In this document: positions 36,179 through 45,078 of the stretch, in pieces
Layout: each line of letters opens with the position of its first letter
How positions within the stretch are numbered: position 1 is the first letter of the stretch
Assembly: GCF_000281715.2 (NCBI RefSeq)
Contig: NZ_CP124576.1
Span: forward strand, 2,239,501 to 2,303,500
Reading direction: 5' to 3'
Source: Sphingobium sp. AP49
Lineage (GTDB): Bacteria > Pseudomonadota > Alphaproteobacteria > Sphingomonadales > Sphingomonadaceae
Length of the DNA: 64,000 nucleotides
The notes under the pieces: model-generated
Databases searched by the model: none
What the model was told of the DNA's origin: nothing
What the model saw: the letters and a program-made list of their open reading frames with translations, nothing else
Program-made: the position numbers and the translations under genes

Positions 36179-36400
36179 CTAGCGTACGAATCCGCGCTGC
36201 AATTCCAGCGCGTCCAATATCTTGCCACCGGCCATGAATACCGCACCAGAACAGGCAAGAGCGAGCAATTGCCCGCCCACACCAGGATATTGGTGCATGT
36301 AGACAACGCCGCGTTCGGTTGCGCCAAGCGCCAAAGCATAAATAACCAGGAAGGCCTCGAACTTCGTCTTGATCGTGAACAGGCGCTTGATCGTTTCCAT
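36179..36400 (-). CDS. Small membrane protein of unknown function
   Basis: A 73-residue protein with hydrophobic segments FLVIYALALGATERGVVYM and LLALACSGAVFMAGGKIL, so probably two membrane passes. It starts with a charged METIKRLFTIKTKFE. It begins 27 bases after astB on the same strand, so it may be cotranscribed with the arginine-succinyl genes. Only a weak GGA is seen before the start. I do not recognise a family, though the composition and clean reading frame support a real gene. Confidence 0.55.
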   Translation of the reverse strand: METIKRLFTIKTKFEAFLVIYALALGATERGVVYMHQYPGVGGQLLALACSGAVFMAGGKILDALELQRGFVR

Positions 36401-36427
36401 GGCGTTCCATCCGGCGTTGCCGCCTAG

Positions 36428-37687
36428 CTAAGGCAATAAGTCGCCCGAAAGACGCAGATGGTCAACAAGCGTTAACCATGATTGTTCGATCCTGGCGATG
36501 AGACGGGTATCGGCAAGGTCATCCGGCGCAATCGCTTCGGGCCAATAGGCCTCCACAATCCTGCCGATTTCATCAAGCTTGGTTTCATCGACGAGGAAAC
36601 GCGGATCGATATCCTTTGGATCCGCCACCACGCGCAGGCGCAGGCAGGCCGGGCCGCCGCCATTGGCCATGGACTGCCGGACATCGACGGGGTGCAGTTG
36701 GCGAATTGGGCCATTGCCAGCGATCATCTGTTCAAGCCAGTTCCAGACGGCCGGCACCGTCCTGGCTTCGCTTGGCAGGATCAACGCCATGGCGCCGTCG
36801 GGCAGGGTGACGAGCTGGGCGTTGAAAAGATAGCTTCTGATCGCGTCACTCAGCGACACGGCGCTCGCCGGCACCTCGACGATTTCGACGCCCGGCAACG
36901 CATGGCGCAGCGCGGCGTAGAAGGCGTCTTTGTCGGCAAAGGCCTGTTCATGGGTGAACAGCACCCGTTCATTGGCAACCGCAACGACGTCATTGTGAAA
37001 TGCGCCGGCGGCGATCGCCGCTTCGGATTGTTGTACGAAAAGGGTTCGCGCCGGATCCAGCTCATGGATGCGCGCCACCGCCTTGCTCGCCTCAATATGC
37101 TGCCGCGCGGGGAAGGGGCCGCCGGACTGGCCATAAACGAACACTTCCACGCCGGGCAGGTCGTGCCGCTCGGACAGGCGCATATGGTTGGCCGCACCTT
37201 CGTCACCGAAAGGGGCGGGGATCGGTGGGTGCACTGCAAAGGCACGCGTATCGGAAAAGGCCAGCCGCAACTGCATCAGGGTTTGCGGCCATTCATGGCT
37301 GCGATGGGCCATGGTGACGAGATTGGCGACGGTGAGATGGGTACGTCCATCTGCCGTGTCAGTCGCAGGCGAAACCGTTGCGGCATTGGCCGCCCACATT
37401 GAGGATGCCGACATGGCGGCAGCACGGATATGGGGATCGGCATTGGCAATGTCGGTGCCCAGCATCGCCAGCCAACTGCCGTCAGGCCGCCATTGCGGCA
37501 GGAATAGCCCCTGTGCCAGGCCCAGGCGGATATTGCCGCGCATCTTCTCTATGCCCTGGAGCGCGGCAGCCCGGGGATGGGAGATCGCCCCTGCATTGCG
37601 CGATGAGGCGAGATTGCCCAGGCTCAGACCCGCATAATTGTGGCTCGGGCCGATCAACCCATCGAAATTGATTTCCCTGACCGTCAT
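36428..37687 (-). CDS. astB: N-succinylarginine dihydrolase
   Basis: A 419-residue enzyme, the second step of the arginine succinyltransferase pathway, converting N2-succinylarginine to succinylornithine, CO2 and ammonia. EINFDGLIGPSHNYAGLSLG opens the amidinotransferase-type fold. Catalytic His is in AGAFHNDVVAVANERVLF and Cys in NGGGPACLRLRVV. Its ATG overlaps the astA stop by 4 bases. It is the third gene of the M20-astA-astB operon. The downstream pathway genes astC, astD and astE are not in the window. Confidence 0.95.
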   Translation of the reverse strand: MTVREINFDGLIGPSHNYAGLSLGNLASSRNAGAISHPRAAALQGIEKMRGNIRLGLAQGLFLPQWRPDGSWLAMLGTDIANADPHIRAAAMSASSMWAANAATVSPATDTADGRTHLTVANLVTMAHRSHEWPQTLMQLRLAFSDTRAFAVHPPIPAPFGDEGAANHMRLSERHDLPGVEVFVYGQSGGPFPARQHIEASKAVARIHELDPARTLFVQQSEAAIAAGAFHNDVVAVANERVLFTHEQAFADKDAFYAALRHALPGVEIVEVPASAVSLSDAIRSYLFNAQLVTLPDGAMALILPSEARTVPAVWNWLEQMIAGNGPIRQLHPVDVRQSMANGGGPACLRLRVVADPKDIDPRFLVDETKLDEIGRIVEAYWPEAIAPDDLADTRLIARIEQSWLTLVDHLRLSGDLLP

Positions 37688-38703
37688 GCCCGCCCCGCCA
37701 TGGTGAATATCTGCCCCGGTTCCAGCCGAAGAAGCGCTGCACTGGCCGCATCGAGCGACACTGCGCCATCCGCGCTTTCCAGCACGAAGCCATAAGTGCA
37801 GCGATAGTCCGCCAAGCTGCCCGTCGCGACCAGCATCTTGTCGCCGCCACGCTCGTGAATGGCGGTCAGAGTCGTGTCGCGTGCCTGGGCAACGGTCCGC
37901 AATTGATCGATTTGGCCGACCATCGTTGGGCCGCCGTCGAAAATATCGACATAGCCCGCATTTGTGAATCCCTCGGTCTCCAGCATTCGCATCGCCGCGC
38001 GCCCATTGGGATGGGGCAAGCCAATGACGGCGCGCGCGCTGTCGGTCAGCATCGCGGTGTAGATCGGGGTCTTGGGCATGAGATCGGCGATGAACTGGTT
38101 GCCGTTGACGGCATTGAACTCGTCGGCCTCCTGAAAATTCATCCCGAAGAAACGGCCTGCCAGCCCATCCCAGAAGGGAGAACCGCCCGCTTCGTCGATC
38201 ACTCCGCGCAGTTCGGCGATAACCCGGTCGCCAAACCGATCGCGATGGTTGCGGATATAGAGGTAGCGGCTGCGCGCCAGGAGCAGGCCTAGCCCTTCGG
38301 CACGTTCGCGTGGATGCAGGAACAGCCCGCCGACCTCGGTCGATCCTTCCAGGTCGGTGGTCAGAGACAGCATCTGAGCGCGGAAGGTGCGGGCCAGTTC
38401 GCGACTATGCTGGGTCAATACACCCAGGCGATAGGAGTAGAAGGGCCAGCTTTGCCCCACCGTGCTGAAAATCTGGCATGTACCACGAACCTGTCCGGTC
38501 TGGGCATTTTCCAGCACCAGGACGATCAGATCGTCTCGAACCCCGGCTTCCTCCCGCGCCAGGGCGGCCTCGGTCCGTTCCAGCTTGGCGGCGAGCGACG
38601 TGCGATCGGGTGGCAGATTGGTAAAGCCCCCACCGGTCAGTTTGGCCATTTCATATAATGTCTGCAGATCGTCCGCCCGTGCGGTGCGCATGAAGAAACT
38701 CAA
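37684..38703 (-). CDS. astA: Arginine N-succinyltransferase
   Basis: A 339-residue GNAT-related enzyme that transfers succinyl from succinyl-CoA to arginine, committing it to catabolism. RTARADDLQTLYEMAKLTGG begins the conserved domain, and EVGGLFLHPRERAEGLGLLL and FFGMNFQEADEFNAVNGNQF are family blocks. It starts 13 bases after the M20 hydrolase and overlaps astB. Length matches the single-subunit form of the family. Confidence 0.95.
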   Translation of the reverse strand: MSFFMRTARADDLQTLYEMAKLTGGGFTNLPPDRTSLAAKLERTEAALAREEAGVRDDLIVLVLENAQTGQVRGTCQIFSTVGQSWPFYSYRLGVLTQHSRELARTFRAQMLSLTTDLEGSTEVGGLFLHPRERAEGLGLLLARSRYLYIRNHRDRFGDRVIAELRGVIDEAGGSPFWDGLAGRFFGMNFQEADEFNAVNGNQFIADLMPKTPIYTAMLTDSARAVIGLPHPNGRAAMRMLETEGFTNAGYVDIFDGGPTMVGQIDQLRTVAQARDTTLTAIHERGGDKMLVATGSLADYRCTYGFVLESADGAVSLDAASAALLRLEPGQIFTMAGRA

Positions 38704-38716
38704 CCGGCCATCCCCT

Positions 38717-39925
38717 CTATCTATATTGTCCCTGTGCGATCCGGAGCAGCGTCAGCGTGGAAAGTTGGGCACGCTCGGCCAAGCTGTCGGCGATCAAAAA
38801 TTCGGCGTCGCTGTGGATGTTGCCGCCGCGCACGCCCATCGTGTCGACAACGGGGACGCCACAGGCCGCAATATTATTGCCGTCACAAACGCCGCCGGTA
38901 TCGCGCCATCCGATCGGCAGCCCCAATTCTGCACCGCAGCGACGGACCAGGCCGAACAATCTTTCGGCCTTGGCATCCATTGGCTTGGGTGGTCGGCCAA
39001 ATCCACCATGCAGATGAAGATCGACCTCATGGTTCCGCGCCACGTCGGCCATGGCATGCTCTATCAGTGCCTGGGCAGCGCGCTCGTCCGCTGCCGTGCG
39101 GGGGCGGAAATTCACCCGTAATATGGCATGATCGGGCACGACATTATTGGGGCTGGCGCCGTCGATCCTGGCGGGGTTGCAGGACAGGCCGGGGCCGCTG
39201 CCGGCCTTCAGCCGCAGCGCGAGGTCGGCAGCGGCCAGTAGGGCGTTGCGGCCATCATCGGGATTGCGCCCGGCATGGGCGCTGCGTCCTGTGACGATGA
39301 TCGAGAAATTGCCGCTGCCCGCCCGCGCGCCTGCCAATGTACCGTCGGGCAGGGCTGGTTCATAGGTGAAAGCGGCCAACTTGCCCGCTGCGACCTGGCG
39401 CAACAGGGCGGCCGATGACGGAGACCCCACTTCCTCGTCGCTGTTGATGACGACGTCATAGCCGATCGTCGCCGCTTCCCGCATCGTTTCGATCGCCGTC
39501 AGCGCCGCCAGCATGACGGCAAGCCCCCCTTTCATGTCAGCGACCCCTGGGCCGTTCAGCACTCCAGGCTCCAGCCAGCGCAACGCCTGGAAGGGGTGAT
39601 CGAGCGGGAACACCGTGTCCATGTGCCCGGTAAGCAGCAGACGTATCGGTGCCTGCGGACGAACCGACAGAAAGAGATGGCGCCCCTGTTCGGTCGTCGA
39701 AACATGGCCCTCGGGCGTCACGGCCTCGACCGGGGCGGCGTCGATCAGCCGGAGATCGCCCGGCAGAACGGAAAATGCGTCCGCCAGAAGACTGGCCATA
39801 TGGCTCAGCCCCGTCAAATTCCGCGACCCGCTATTTATCGCCGCCCAGGTCTCCACCTGCGCAAGCATCGGCGCGGCGGCTGCGCATTCCAGCAGGGCCA
39901 TTTCGGACGGGAGGATGCCGTTCAT
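38717..39925 (-). CDS. M20 family zinc hydrolase (carboxypeptidase G2/ArgE-like) of the ast operon
   Basis: A 402-residue di-zinc amidohydrolase. Metal and catalytic segments are LLTGHMDTVFPLDHPFQ (His, Asp), GVADMKGGLAVML (Asp), NSDEEVGSPSS (Glu-Glu) and GGNIHSDAEF (His), with a dimerisation lid in between. It is the first gene of the operon with astA and astB. The classical desuccinylase AstE is an unrelated M14-type enzyme and is absent here, so this protein may remove succinate from succinylglutamate or act on another acyl-amino acid. That role is inference; the family call is firm. Confidence 0.82.
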   Translation of the reverse strand: MNGILPSEMALLECAAAAPMLAQVETWAAINSGSRNLTGLSHMASLLADAFSVLPGDLRLIDAAPVEAVTPEGHVSTTEQGRHLFLSVRPQAPIRLLLTGHMDTVFPLDHPFQALRWLEPGVLNGPGVADMKGGLAVMLAALTAIETMREAATIGYDVVINSDEEVGSPSSAALLRQVAAGKLAAFTYEPALPDGTLAGARAGSGNFSIIVTGRSAHAGRNPDDGRNALLAAADLALRLKAGSGPGLSCNPARIDGASPNNVVPDHAILRVNFRPRTAADERAAQALIEHAMADVARNHEVDLHLHGGFGRPPKPMDAKAERLFGLVRRCGAELGLPIGWRDTGGVCDGNNIAACGVPVVDTMGVRGGNIHSDAEFLIADSLAERAQLSTLTLLRIAQGQYR

Positions 39926-39966
39926 CCCGGGGGTCTATCAGAGCAGGGTCGCCGGCTCCACCCCGA

Positions 39967-40878
39967 TCAGAAATCGTAGCTGAGCGTTAGCCGACTGAGC
40001 GTGTCAAAGTCTCGTGCGGACAGCAAAGTCTCTGATTCATATTGAACCGTGTAGGAGAGACCCGCAGACAAGCGGGTGCTGACTTTGGTCTGCAACGACG
40101 TCAATGAGTTGAGCGAGAAAACATCGCTTTCGGCATAGCCGGCCGCTGTTTGTTTAAACGTCACGTTGGGAGTCAGGCGCCAGGCCAGGTCCATCGAGGC
40201 ACGGGCGCCGAGCTTCGTTTCCCGCTCGCCGATCACATATTTGGCATGTCGCACCGACGGTCCAGCATCGAGTGACAGGTCCAGCGGCTTGCTGACCACC
40301 AGCTTGTAACCGATGCCGGCCGAAGCAGTGTAACGTTCGTCATAGCCGATCGAGGGGTCGCGCTCGAATTGGGTCAGGCCATAGGCGAACCCGCGCGGAT
40401 CGAACTGATAGCGCGGCTCGTAGCTGGCGGTATAGCGCTCGCGGGACGTGATCCCGTTCGCTCGGCGATAATCGACGGTGGCGCTGAGCTTATGGCTCCA
40501 CTGCAGTCCTTCCCGCTTGACCTGAGCCGCCGCGCTGATGCCGATTTCGCTCGTGGAACCGGTCGATCGAAAGCCGCCTGCTTCAAATTTTCCGGTCCAC
40601 AATTCGGTGAAACGGGCTTCGCGTATCACCGTGTCGTGGGTCGCCTTCGTCCGCTCTTTCCAACTGTTCACCATCCGCTGAATTTCGTCCGCAGATTGGG
40701 GATTGGTCTGCTTTGCGATCTTGGCGACGGTCGCGATTTCGGTCTCGTTGCCGTTGGCTATGGCTGCTTCCATCATCTCGCGAACGGAAGGCGGCAAGAG
40801 CGCAGGCGAATTGGCTGCGGCTGGGGCTGCAAGCAGTGCAGGGATGAGGGCGAGGCAGTATCGCATGCCTAGCTTCAT
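39967..40878 (-). CDS. DUF481 family outer-membrane protein (YdiY-like)
   Basis: A 303-residue protein: a Sec signal (RYCLALIPALLAAPAAANS), a helical periplasmic stretch to about residue 85, then alternating beta strands with aromatic girdles (GKFEAGGFRSTGSTSEIGIS and YRRANGITSRERYTASYEPR) ending in Tyr-Asp-Phe. A terminal Phe is typical of proteins inserted by the BAM machinery. DUF481 proteins are salt- or acid-induced porin-like barrels of unknown cargo. It stands between the ast operon and rppH on the same strand. Confidence 0.8.
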   Translation of the reverse strand: MKLGMRYCLALIPALLAAPAAANSPALLPPSVREMMEAAIANGNETEIATVAKIAKQTNPQSADEIQRMVNSWKERTKATHDTVIREARFTELWTGKFEAGGFRSTGSTSEIGISAAAQVKREGLQWSHKLSATVDYRRANGITSRERYTASYEPRYQFDPRGFAYGLTQFERDPSIGYDERYTASAGIGYKLVVSKPLDLSLDAGPSVRHAKYVIGERETKLGARASMDLAWRLTPNVTFKQTAAGYAESDVFSLNSLTSLQTKVSTRLSAGLSYTVQYESETLLSARDFDTLSRLTLSYDF

Positions 40879-40908
40879 AGCGGCCGGACTGAGGATTTTA
40901 ACCCCCCT

Positions 40909-41394
40909 TCAGATCAAGTCCCGGAATTCTTGCAGAATATCCCGATAAAGCTTGCGTTTGAAGGGAACGATCAATTCCGGCAGGGAATCCGGGATCGCCC
41001 ATTTCCACGCGCGAAATTCGGGATGCTTGGTCTGGATGTCGATATCGCTGTCCTGCCCCAGAAAGCGCGCGAGAAACCAATATTGGCGTTGGCCGCGATA
41101 TTTGCCGCCCCACAGCTTGCCCGCCAGTTCAGGCGGGAGATCATAGAAATGCTCGTCCCGCGCCTTGGCAATGATATCGACATGATCGGGACGAATTCCG
41201 GTTTCCTCACCAAGCTCACGCAGCGCCGCCGTCCTGGCGTCTTCGCCTTCGTCAATCCCGCCTTGCGGCATCTGCCAGGCTTCAACCACATTGTCGATGC
41301 GCTGGCCGACGAAGACCTTTCCATCCATGTTGACGAGCATGATGCCGACACATGGCCGGTAGCTCAGTTCCGCGTCATTCGGCCTCGAAGCCAT
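40909..41394 (-). CDS. rppH: RNA pyrophosphohydrolase (Nudix)
   Basis: A 161-residue Nudix hydrolase that removes pyrophosphate from the 5' end of mRNAs to trigger decay. The full Nudix box Gx5Ex7REUxEExGU is present in GIDEGEDARTAALRELGEE. Typical RppH segments are YRPCVGIMLVN, VGQRIDNVVEAWQMPQGG and KYRGQRQYWFL. The open frame extends 59 codons upstream, but MASRPND is chosen because AGGGG sits 6 bases before it and gives the usual length. It is divergent from the photolyase gene. Confidence 0.94.
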   Translation of the reverse strand: MASRPNDAELSYRPCVGIMLVNMDGKVFVGQRIDNVVEAWQMPQGGIDEGEDARTAALRELGEETGIRPDHVDIIAKARDEHFYDLPPELAGKLWGGKYRGQRQYWFLARFLGQDSDIDIQTKHPEFRAWKWAIPDSLPELIVPFKRKLYRDILQEFRDLI

Positions 41395-41591
41395 ATTGTC
41401 CCCTGCATCTTCTGGCGTGCGAGCCGACCCCTGGCTGCGCCATAGCCCCATTCCTTTAGGATGTAGAATAAGCGCGCCAGATGCCCGCGTCCATTGAGCG
41501 AATCGGGGTTTCGTCGGATTTGCCGGGCGGGTCCGGACGAACCGATGGGAATTTCTTTGGAACCCATGCAATATATGGGCATTGAAGCGCC

Positions 41592-42968
41592 ATGCCTTCC
41601 CCCGTCATTGTGTGGTTCCGACAAGATCTGCGGCTTTCCGACCAGGCTGCGCTCGCCGCAGCGGCGCATGCAGGCCCAGTTATTCCCGTTTATGTGCTGG
41701 ACGACGATGGGCCACGACAATGGGCGATGGGTGGTGCGGCGCGCTGGTGGTTGCACCATAGCCTGCGCAGTCTGGACGAGAGCCTTCGGGCACGGGGATC
41801 ACGGCTGATCTTGCGCTGTGGTCGCAGTGCGGACGTGCTGGCGCAAGTCGCGGCGGAAACCGGCGCGAAGAGTGTATATGCCCTTACTCATTATGCGCCA
41901 TGGTGGCGGAACGCGGAAAAGGCCGTGGGGCAGCGCCTTGACCTGTGTTTGCATGATGGAACGCTGCTGCTGCCCGCCGGCGCGGTCCGTACAGGCGGTG
42001 GCACGCCCTATCGAATATATACGCCGTTTGCGCGCGCGCTGATGGAGCATATGCCGCCGGCGGTGCCGCAGCCAGTGCCTGCTCAAATACAGGCCCCGTT
42101 GCGCTGGCCCCGCAGCGACGCGCTGGATGACTGGCCCCTGCTGCCGCGCAGCCCGGATTGGGCCAGCGCCTTCCATGCCGATTGGACGCCCGGGGAAAAA
42201 GGCGCGGAGGCGCATCTGTCCGCGTTCATGGACGAGCTTGATGAATATCCGGACGCGCGCAACCTGCCTTCGCGGGAGGGGACGTCGCGGCTCTCGCCGC
42301 ATCTTCATTTTGGAGAAATCTCGCCAGCCCAAGTCTGGCATCAGGCCGCCAACGCGCAGGGAGATGCCATGATCTTCCTCAGAGAGCTGATATGGCGGGA
42401 TTATGCGCATAACCAGATCTGGACGATGCCAACCTATGGATCGGAAAATGCCCAGCCCGCTTTTGATGGCATGGGCTGGCGCGATCTAGAGGCGGCAAAG
42501 GGCGATTTCTATGCCTGGAAACGAGGGCGGACCGGCTATCCGATTGTCGATGCCGGGATGCGTCAGCTTTGGCAGACGGGCTGGATGCACAATCGGGTTC
42601 GGATGATCGCCGCCAGCTTCCTCATAAAACATTTGTTGATTGACTGGCGCCACGGTGCGCGATGGTTCTGGGACACGCTGGTTGATGCGGACTACGCCAA
42701 TAACAGCGTGAACTGGCAGTGGGTGGCCGGCAGTGGCGTCGATGCCAATCTCTTTACCCGGATCATGGCACCGCTCAGCCAGTCGGAGAAATTCGACGCC
42801 GCTCAATATATTCGCCAATGGGTGCCGGAACTTGCGCAACTGGACGATCATATGATCCATGATCCTGATGCCCATGCTGCCCGGCCGGCGGATTATCCCG
42901 CAAAATGTATCGGGCACCGCGAGGGACGGGAACGGGCGCTTGCCGCGTATCGTGCGATGAAGGCATGA
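41592..42968 (+). CDS. phrB: Deoxyribodipyrimidine photo-lyase (class I CPD photolyase)
   Basis: A 458-residue FAD enzyme that reverses UV-induced cyclobutane dimers with light. The N-terminal antenna domain begins IVWFRQDLRLSDQAALAAAA. The FAD domain includes LIWRDYAHNQIWTMP, TGYPIVDAGMRQLWQTGWMH, NRVRMIAASFLIKHLLIDWR and NSVNWQWVAGSGVDANLFTR, with the tryptophan-rich electron path visible. Length is normal. It is followed 37 bases later by the CFA synthase gene. Confidence 0.93.
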   Translation: MPSPVIVWFRQDLRLSDQAALAAAAHAGPVIPVYVLDDDGPRQWAMGGAARWWLHHSLRSLDESLRARGSRLILRCGRSADVLAQVAAETGAKSVYALTHYAPWWRNAEKAVGQRLDLCLHDGTLLLPAGAVRTGGGTPYRIYTPFARALMEHMPPAVPQPVPAQIQAPLRWPRSDALDDWPLLPRSPDWASAFHADWTPGEKGAEAHLSAFMDELDEYPDARNLPSREGTSRLSPHLHFGEISPAQVWHQAANAQGDAMIFLRELIWRDYAHNQIWTMPTYGSENAQPAFDGMGWRDLEAAKGDFYAWKRGRTGYPIVDAGMRQLWQTGWMHNRVRMIAASFLIKHLLIDWRHGARWFWDTLVDADYANNSVNWQWVAGSGVDANLFTRIMAPLSQSEKFDAAQYIRQWVPELAQLDDHMIHDPDAHAARPADYPAKCIGHREGRERALAAYRAMKA

Positions 42969-43005
42969 TTGCAGCATAGCTTGCCATCGGGCAAATAGTC
43001 TTCTG

Positions 43006-44271
43006 ATGAACGCAATCGACCCTCGTCGCGGAAAGTCCGCGCTTTCGATCCGGCGGCCGCCCGCTGAGCGGAAGACCGGTTTTGTCGCTCGCCTGATGGC
43101 GCCTTTCTTCCATCGCCTGCTGGATCGAATCGACCTGGGACTGGAATGGGGCACGCTCGAAGCGACCTTGCCGGATGGTACGCGGCGCCTGCTAGGGGGG
43201 CGTGCTCCAGGACCTGATTGCACTGTGGCCCTGATCCGGTGGCGTGCGCTCGTCCGTCTCGGGACGGGTGGGTCGGCTGGATGGTATCGTGCATGGGCCG
43301 CGGGTGAATGGACTAGCCCCGATCTTGTGTCGCTGTTTGCGTTGTTCATGAAGAATGCGGTGCCGCTCGGCAAGGTCGCACGGGCGCGGGGGCCGGTGCG
43401 ATGGGGGGCAAGGCTGTTTCACTGGCTACGTCGTAACAGTCGCACCGGATCGCGCCGGAATATTGCGTTCCATTATGACCTTGGCAATGACTTCTATGCG
43501 CTGTGGCTCGATCAGAACATGCATTATTCCAGTGCATTGTTCTTGGATCCTGCAAACCGGATCGAGGGACTGGAGCGCGCGCAGCGCCGGAAGGTCGATG
43601 CGATACTGGATCGGCTCGACCTGCGTGATGGTCAGTCGCTGCTGGAAATTGGTTGCGGGTGGGGCGGACTGGCCGAGCAGGCAATGGAACGTTGTGCGCT
43701 GGTCTATGACGGGCTGACCCTCTCAGTCGAACAGGCTGATTATGCGCGCGATCGACTAGGATCGGGGGCGCGGGTGTTGCTGACGGACTATCGCGACGCT
43801 GATGGTCAGTATGACGCGATCGTCAGTGTGGAGATGGTGGAGGCCGTCGGGCAGCAATATTGGCCCGACTATCTGGCAGCGATCGCGCGCCTCCTCAAAC
43901 CGGGCGGACGCGCCGTCATTCAATATATCCTGATCGACGATGCCATTTTCGAAAGCTACGCCCGCAACGCTGATTTTATCCAGACTTACATCTTTCCTGG
44001 CGGCATGTTGCTGTCCGAAAGCCGGTTTCATATGTTGGCCGAACGCGCAGGATTGGAATGGAATGACGTGCGGCACTTCGGCCTTCATTATGCGGAAACA
44101 CTGCGGCGCTGGCGCGACCGGTTCGATCGCTGTATCGAGGAAGGGCGTCTTCCTGCCGGCTTCGACCAGCATTTCGTCGCCCTGTGGCGCTATTATCTGA
44201 TGTATTGCGAGGGTGGTTTTCGGGGTGGAACGATCAATGTGGCGCAGGTGACGCTGGTCAAACAGCCCTGA
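43006..44271 (+). CDS. Cyclopropane-fatty-acyl-phospholipid synthase family protein
   Basis: A 421-residue SAM-dependent enzyme that methylenates unsaturated acyl chains of membrane lipids. An N-terminal SCP2-like lipid-binding region precedes the catalytic domain with HYDLGNDFYALWLDQNMHYS, then SAM motif I at residues 213-221 (LEIGCGWGG), and YSSALFLDPA. The C-terminal QYILIDDAIFESYARNADFI and MYCEGGFRGG segments match the family. No strong Shine-Dalgarno sequence is seen. The stop abuts the stop of the convergent SDR gene. Confidence 0.88.
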   Translation: MNAIDPRRGKSALSIRRPPAERKTGFVARLMAPFFHRLLDRIDLGLEWGTLEATLPDGTRRLLGGRAPGPDCTVALIRWRALVRLGTGGSAGWYRAWAAGEWTSPDLVSLFALFMKNAVPLGKVARARGPVRWGARLFHWLRRNSRTGSRRNIAFHYDLGNDFYALWLDQNMHYSSALFLDPANRIEGLERAQRRKVDAILDRLDLRDGQSLLEIGCGWGGLAEQAMERCALVYDGLTLSVEQADYARDRLGSGARVLLTDYRDADGQYDAIVSVEMVEAVGQQYWPDYLAAIARLLKPGGRAVIQYILIDDAIFESYARNADFIQTYIFPGGMLLSESRFHMLAERAGLEWNDVRHFGLHYAETLRRWRDRFDRCIEEGRLPAGFDQHFVALWRYYLMYCEGGFRGGTINVAQVTLVKQP

Positions 44272-44985
44272 TCAGGGCGCGACGCGCATATGGTAGCCAT
44301 TGGGCTGATCGCTCAGCGCCAGTTCGACGATGGCGGCGCCTACGACAGACGGCGCCTTGAGCGACGCAGGGTCTTCACCCGGGAACGCCCGGGCGCGCAT
44401 GGCAGTGCGGGTGGCCCCCGGGTCGACGATATGGGTCCGAATAGCGGATATGTTCTTCATTTCCTCACCATAGGCGCCGATCAGGATCTCCAGCGCGGCC
44501 TTGGAAGCGCCATAGGCACCCCAATAGGCGCGTGGGGCAGTTCCAACGGATGAGGTCAGCGCTATCACCCGGGCGTCCTGGCTCGCGCGCAGCATGGGAT
44601 CGAAGGCGGCGATCAAGGCTTGGGGCGCCGCGATGTTGAGGGTCATGAGACGCGCAAATTCCTTGGCGTCGATCGCCGGCACCGACGCGAGCGAGCCCAA
44701 TGTCGCGGCATTGAGTACCAGAATGTCGAGGGCGTTCCAGCGGCCCGAAATGGCCTGCGCCAGCCGGCCGATGCTGTCGCCATCGACCAGGTCGAGCGGT
44801 GCGATCGTGGCGCTGCCACCGGCAGCATGGATCCGCTCCTCCACCTCTTCCAGGCCACCCGAAGTGCGTGCGGTCAGCACGACATGCGCCCCAGCGGCGG
44901 CCAATGCCTCGGCCGATGCTGCGCCGATGCCCCGGCTGGCGCCGGTCACAAGCGCGAGTTTTCCGAACAAGGGCAGATCAGACAT
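44272..44985 (-). CDS. SDR family NAD(P)-dependent oxidoreductase
   Basis: A 237-residue short-chain dehydrogenase. VTGASRGIGAASAEALAAAG is the TGxxxGxG cofactor loop, LNAATLGS the NNAG-like segment, with the catalytic Ser in ALTSSVG and YxxxK in YGASK. MSDLPLF is chosen as start because GGAG lies 5 bases upstream. No product can be predicted from this sequence. It is transcribed just after purF with an 93-base gap and shares no evident pathway. Confidence 0.85.
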   Translation of the reverse strand: MSDLPLFGKLALVTGASRGIGAASAEALAAAGAHVVLTARTSGGLEEVEERIHAAGGSATIAPLDLVDGDSIGRLAQAISGRWNALDILVLNAATLGSLASVPAIDAKEFARLMTLNIAAPQALIAAFDPMLRASQDARVIALTSSVGTAPRAYWGAYGASKAALEILIGAYGEEMKNISAIRTHIVDPGATRTAMRARAFPGEDPASLKAPSVVGAAIVELALSDQPNGYHMRVAP

Positions 44986-45078
44986 GGGCTCTCCGTTCGC
45001 CCCGCCTTGTGGCACGGAGCCGCTTTTTGGGGAAATAGGGAGGGGATGGCGGGATCAGGTGACCCCGCCGATCAGGTC

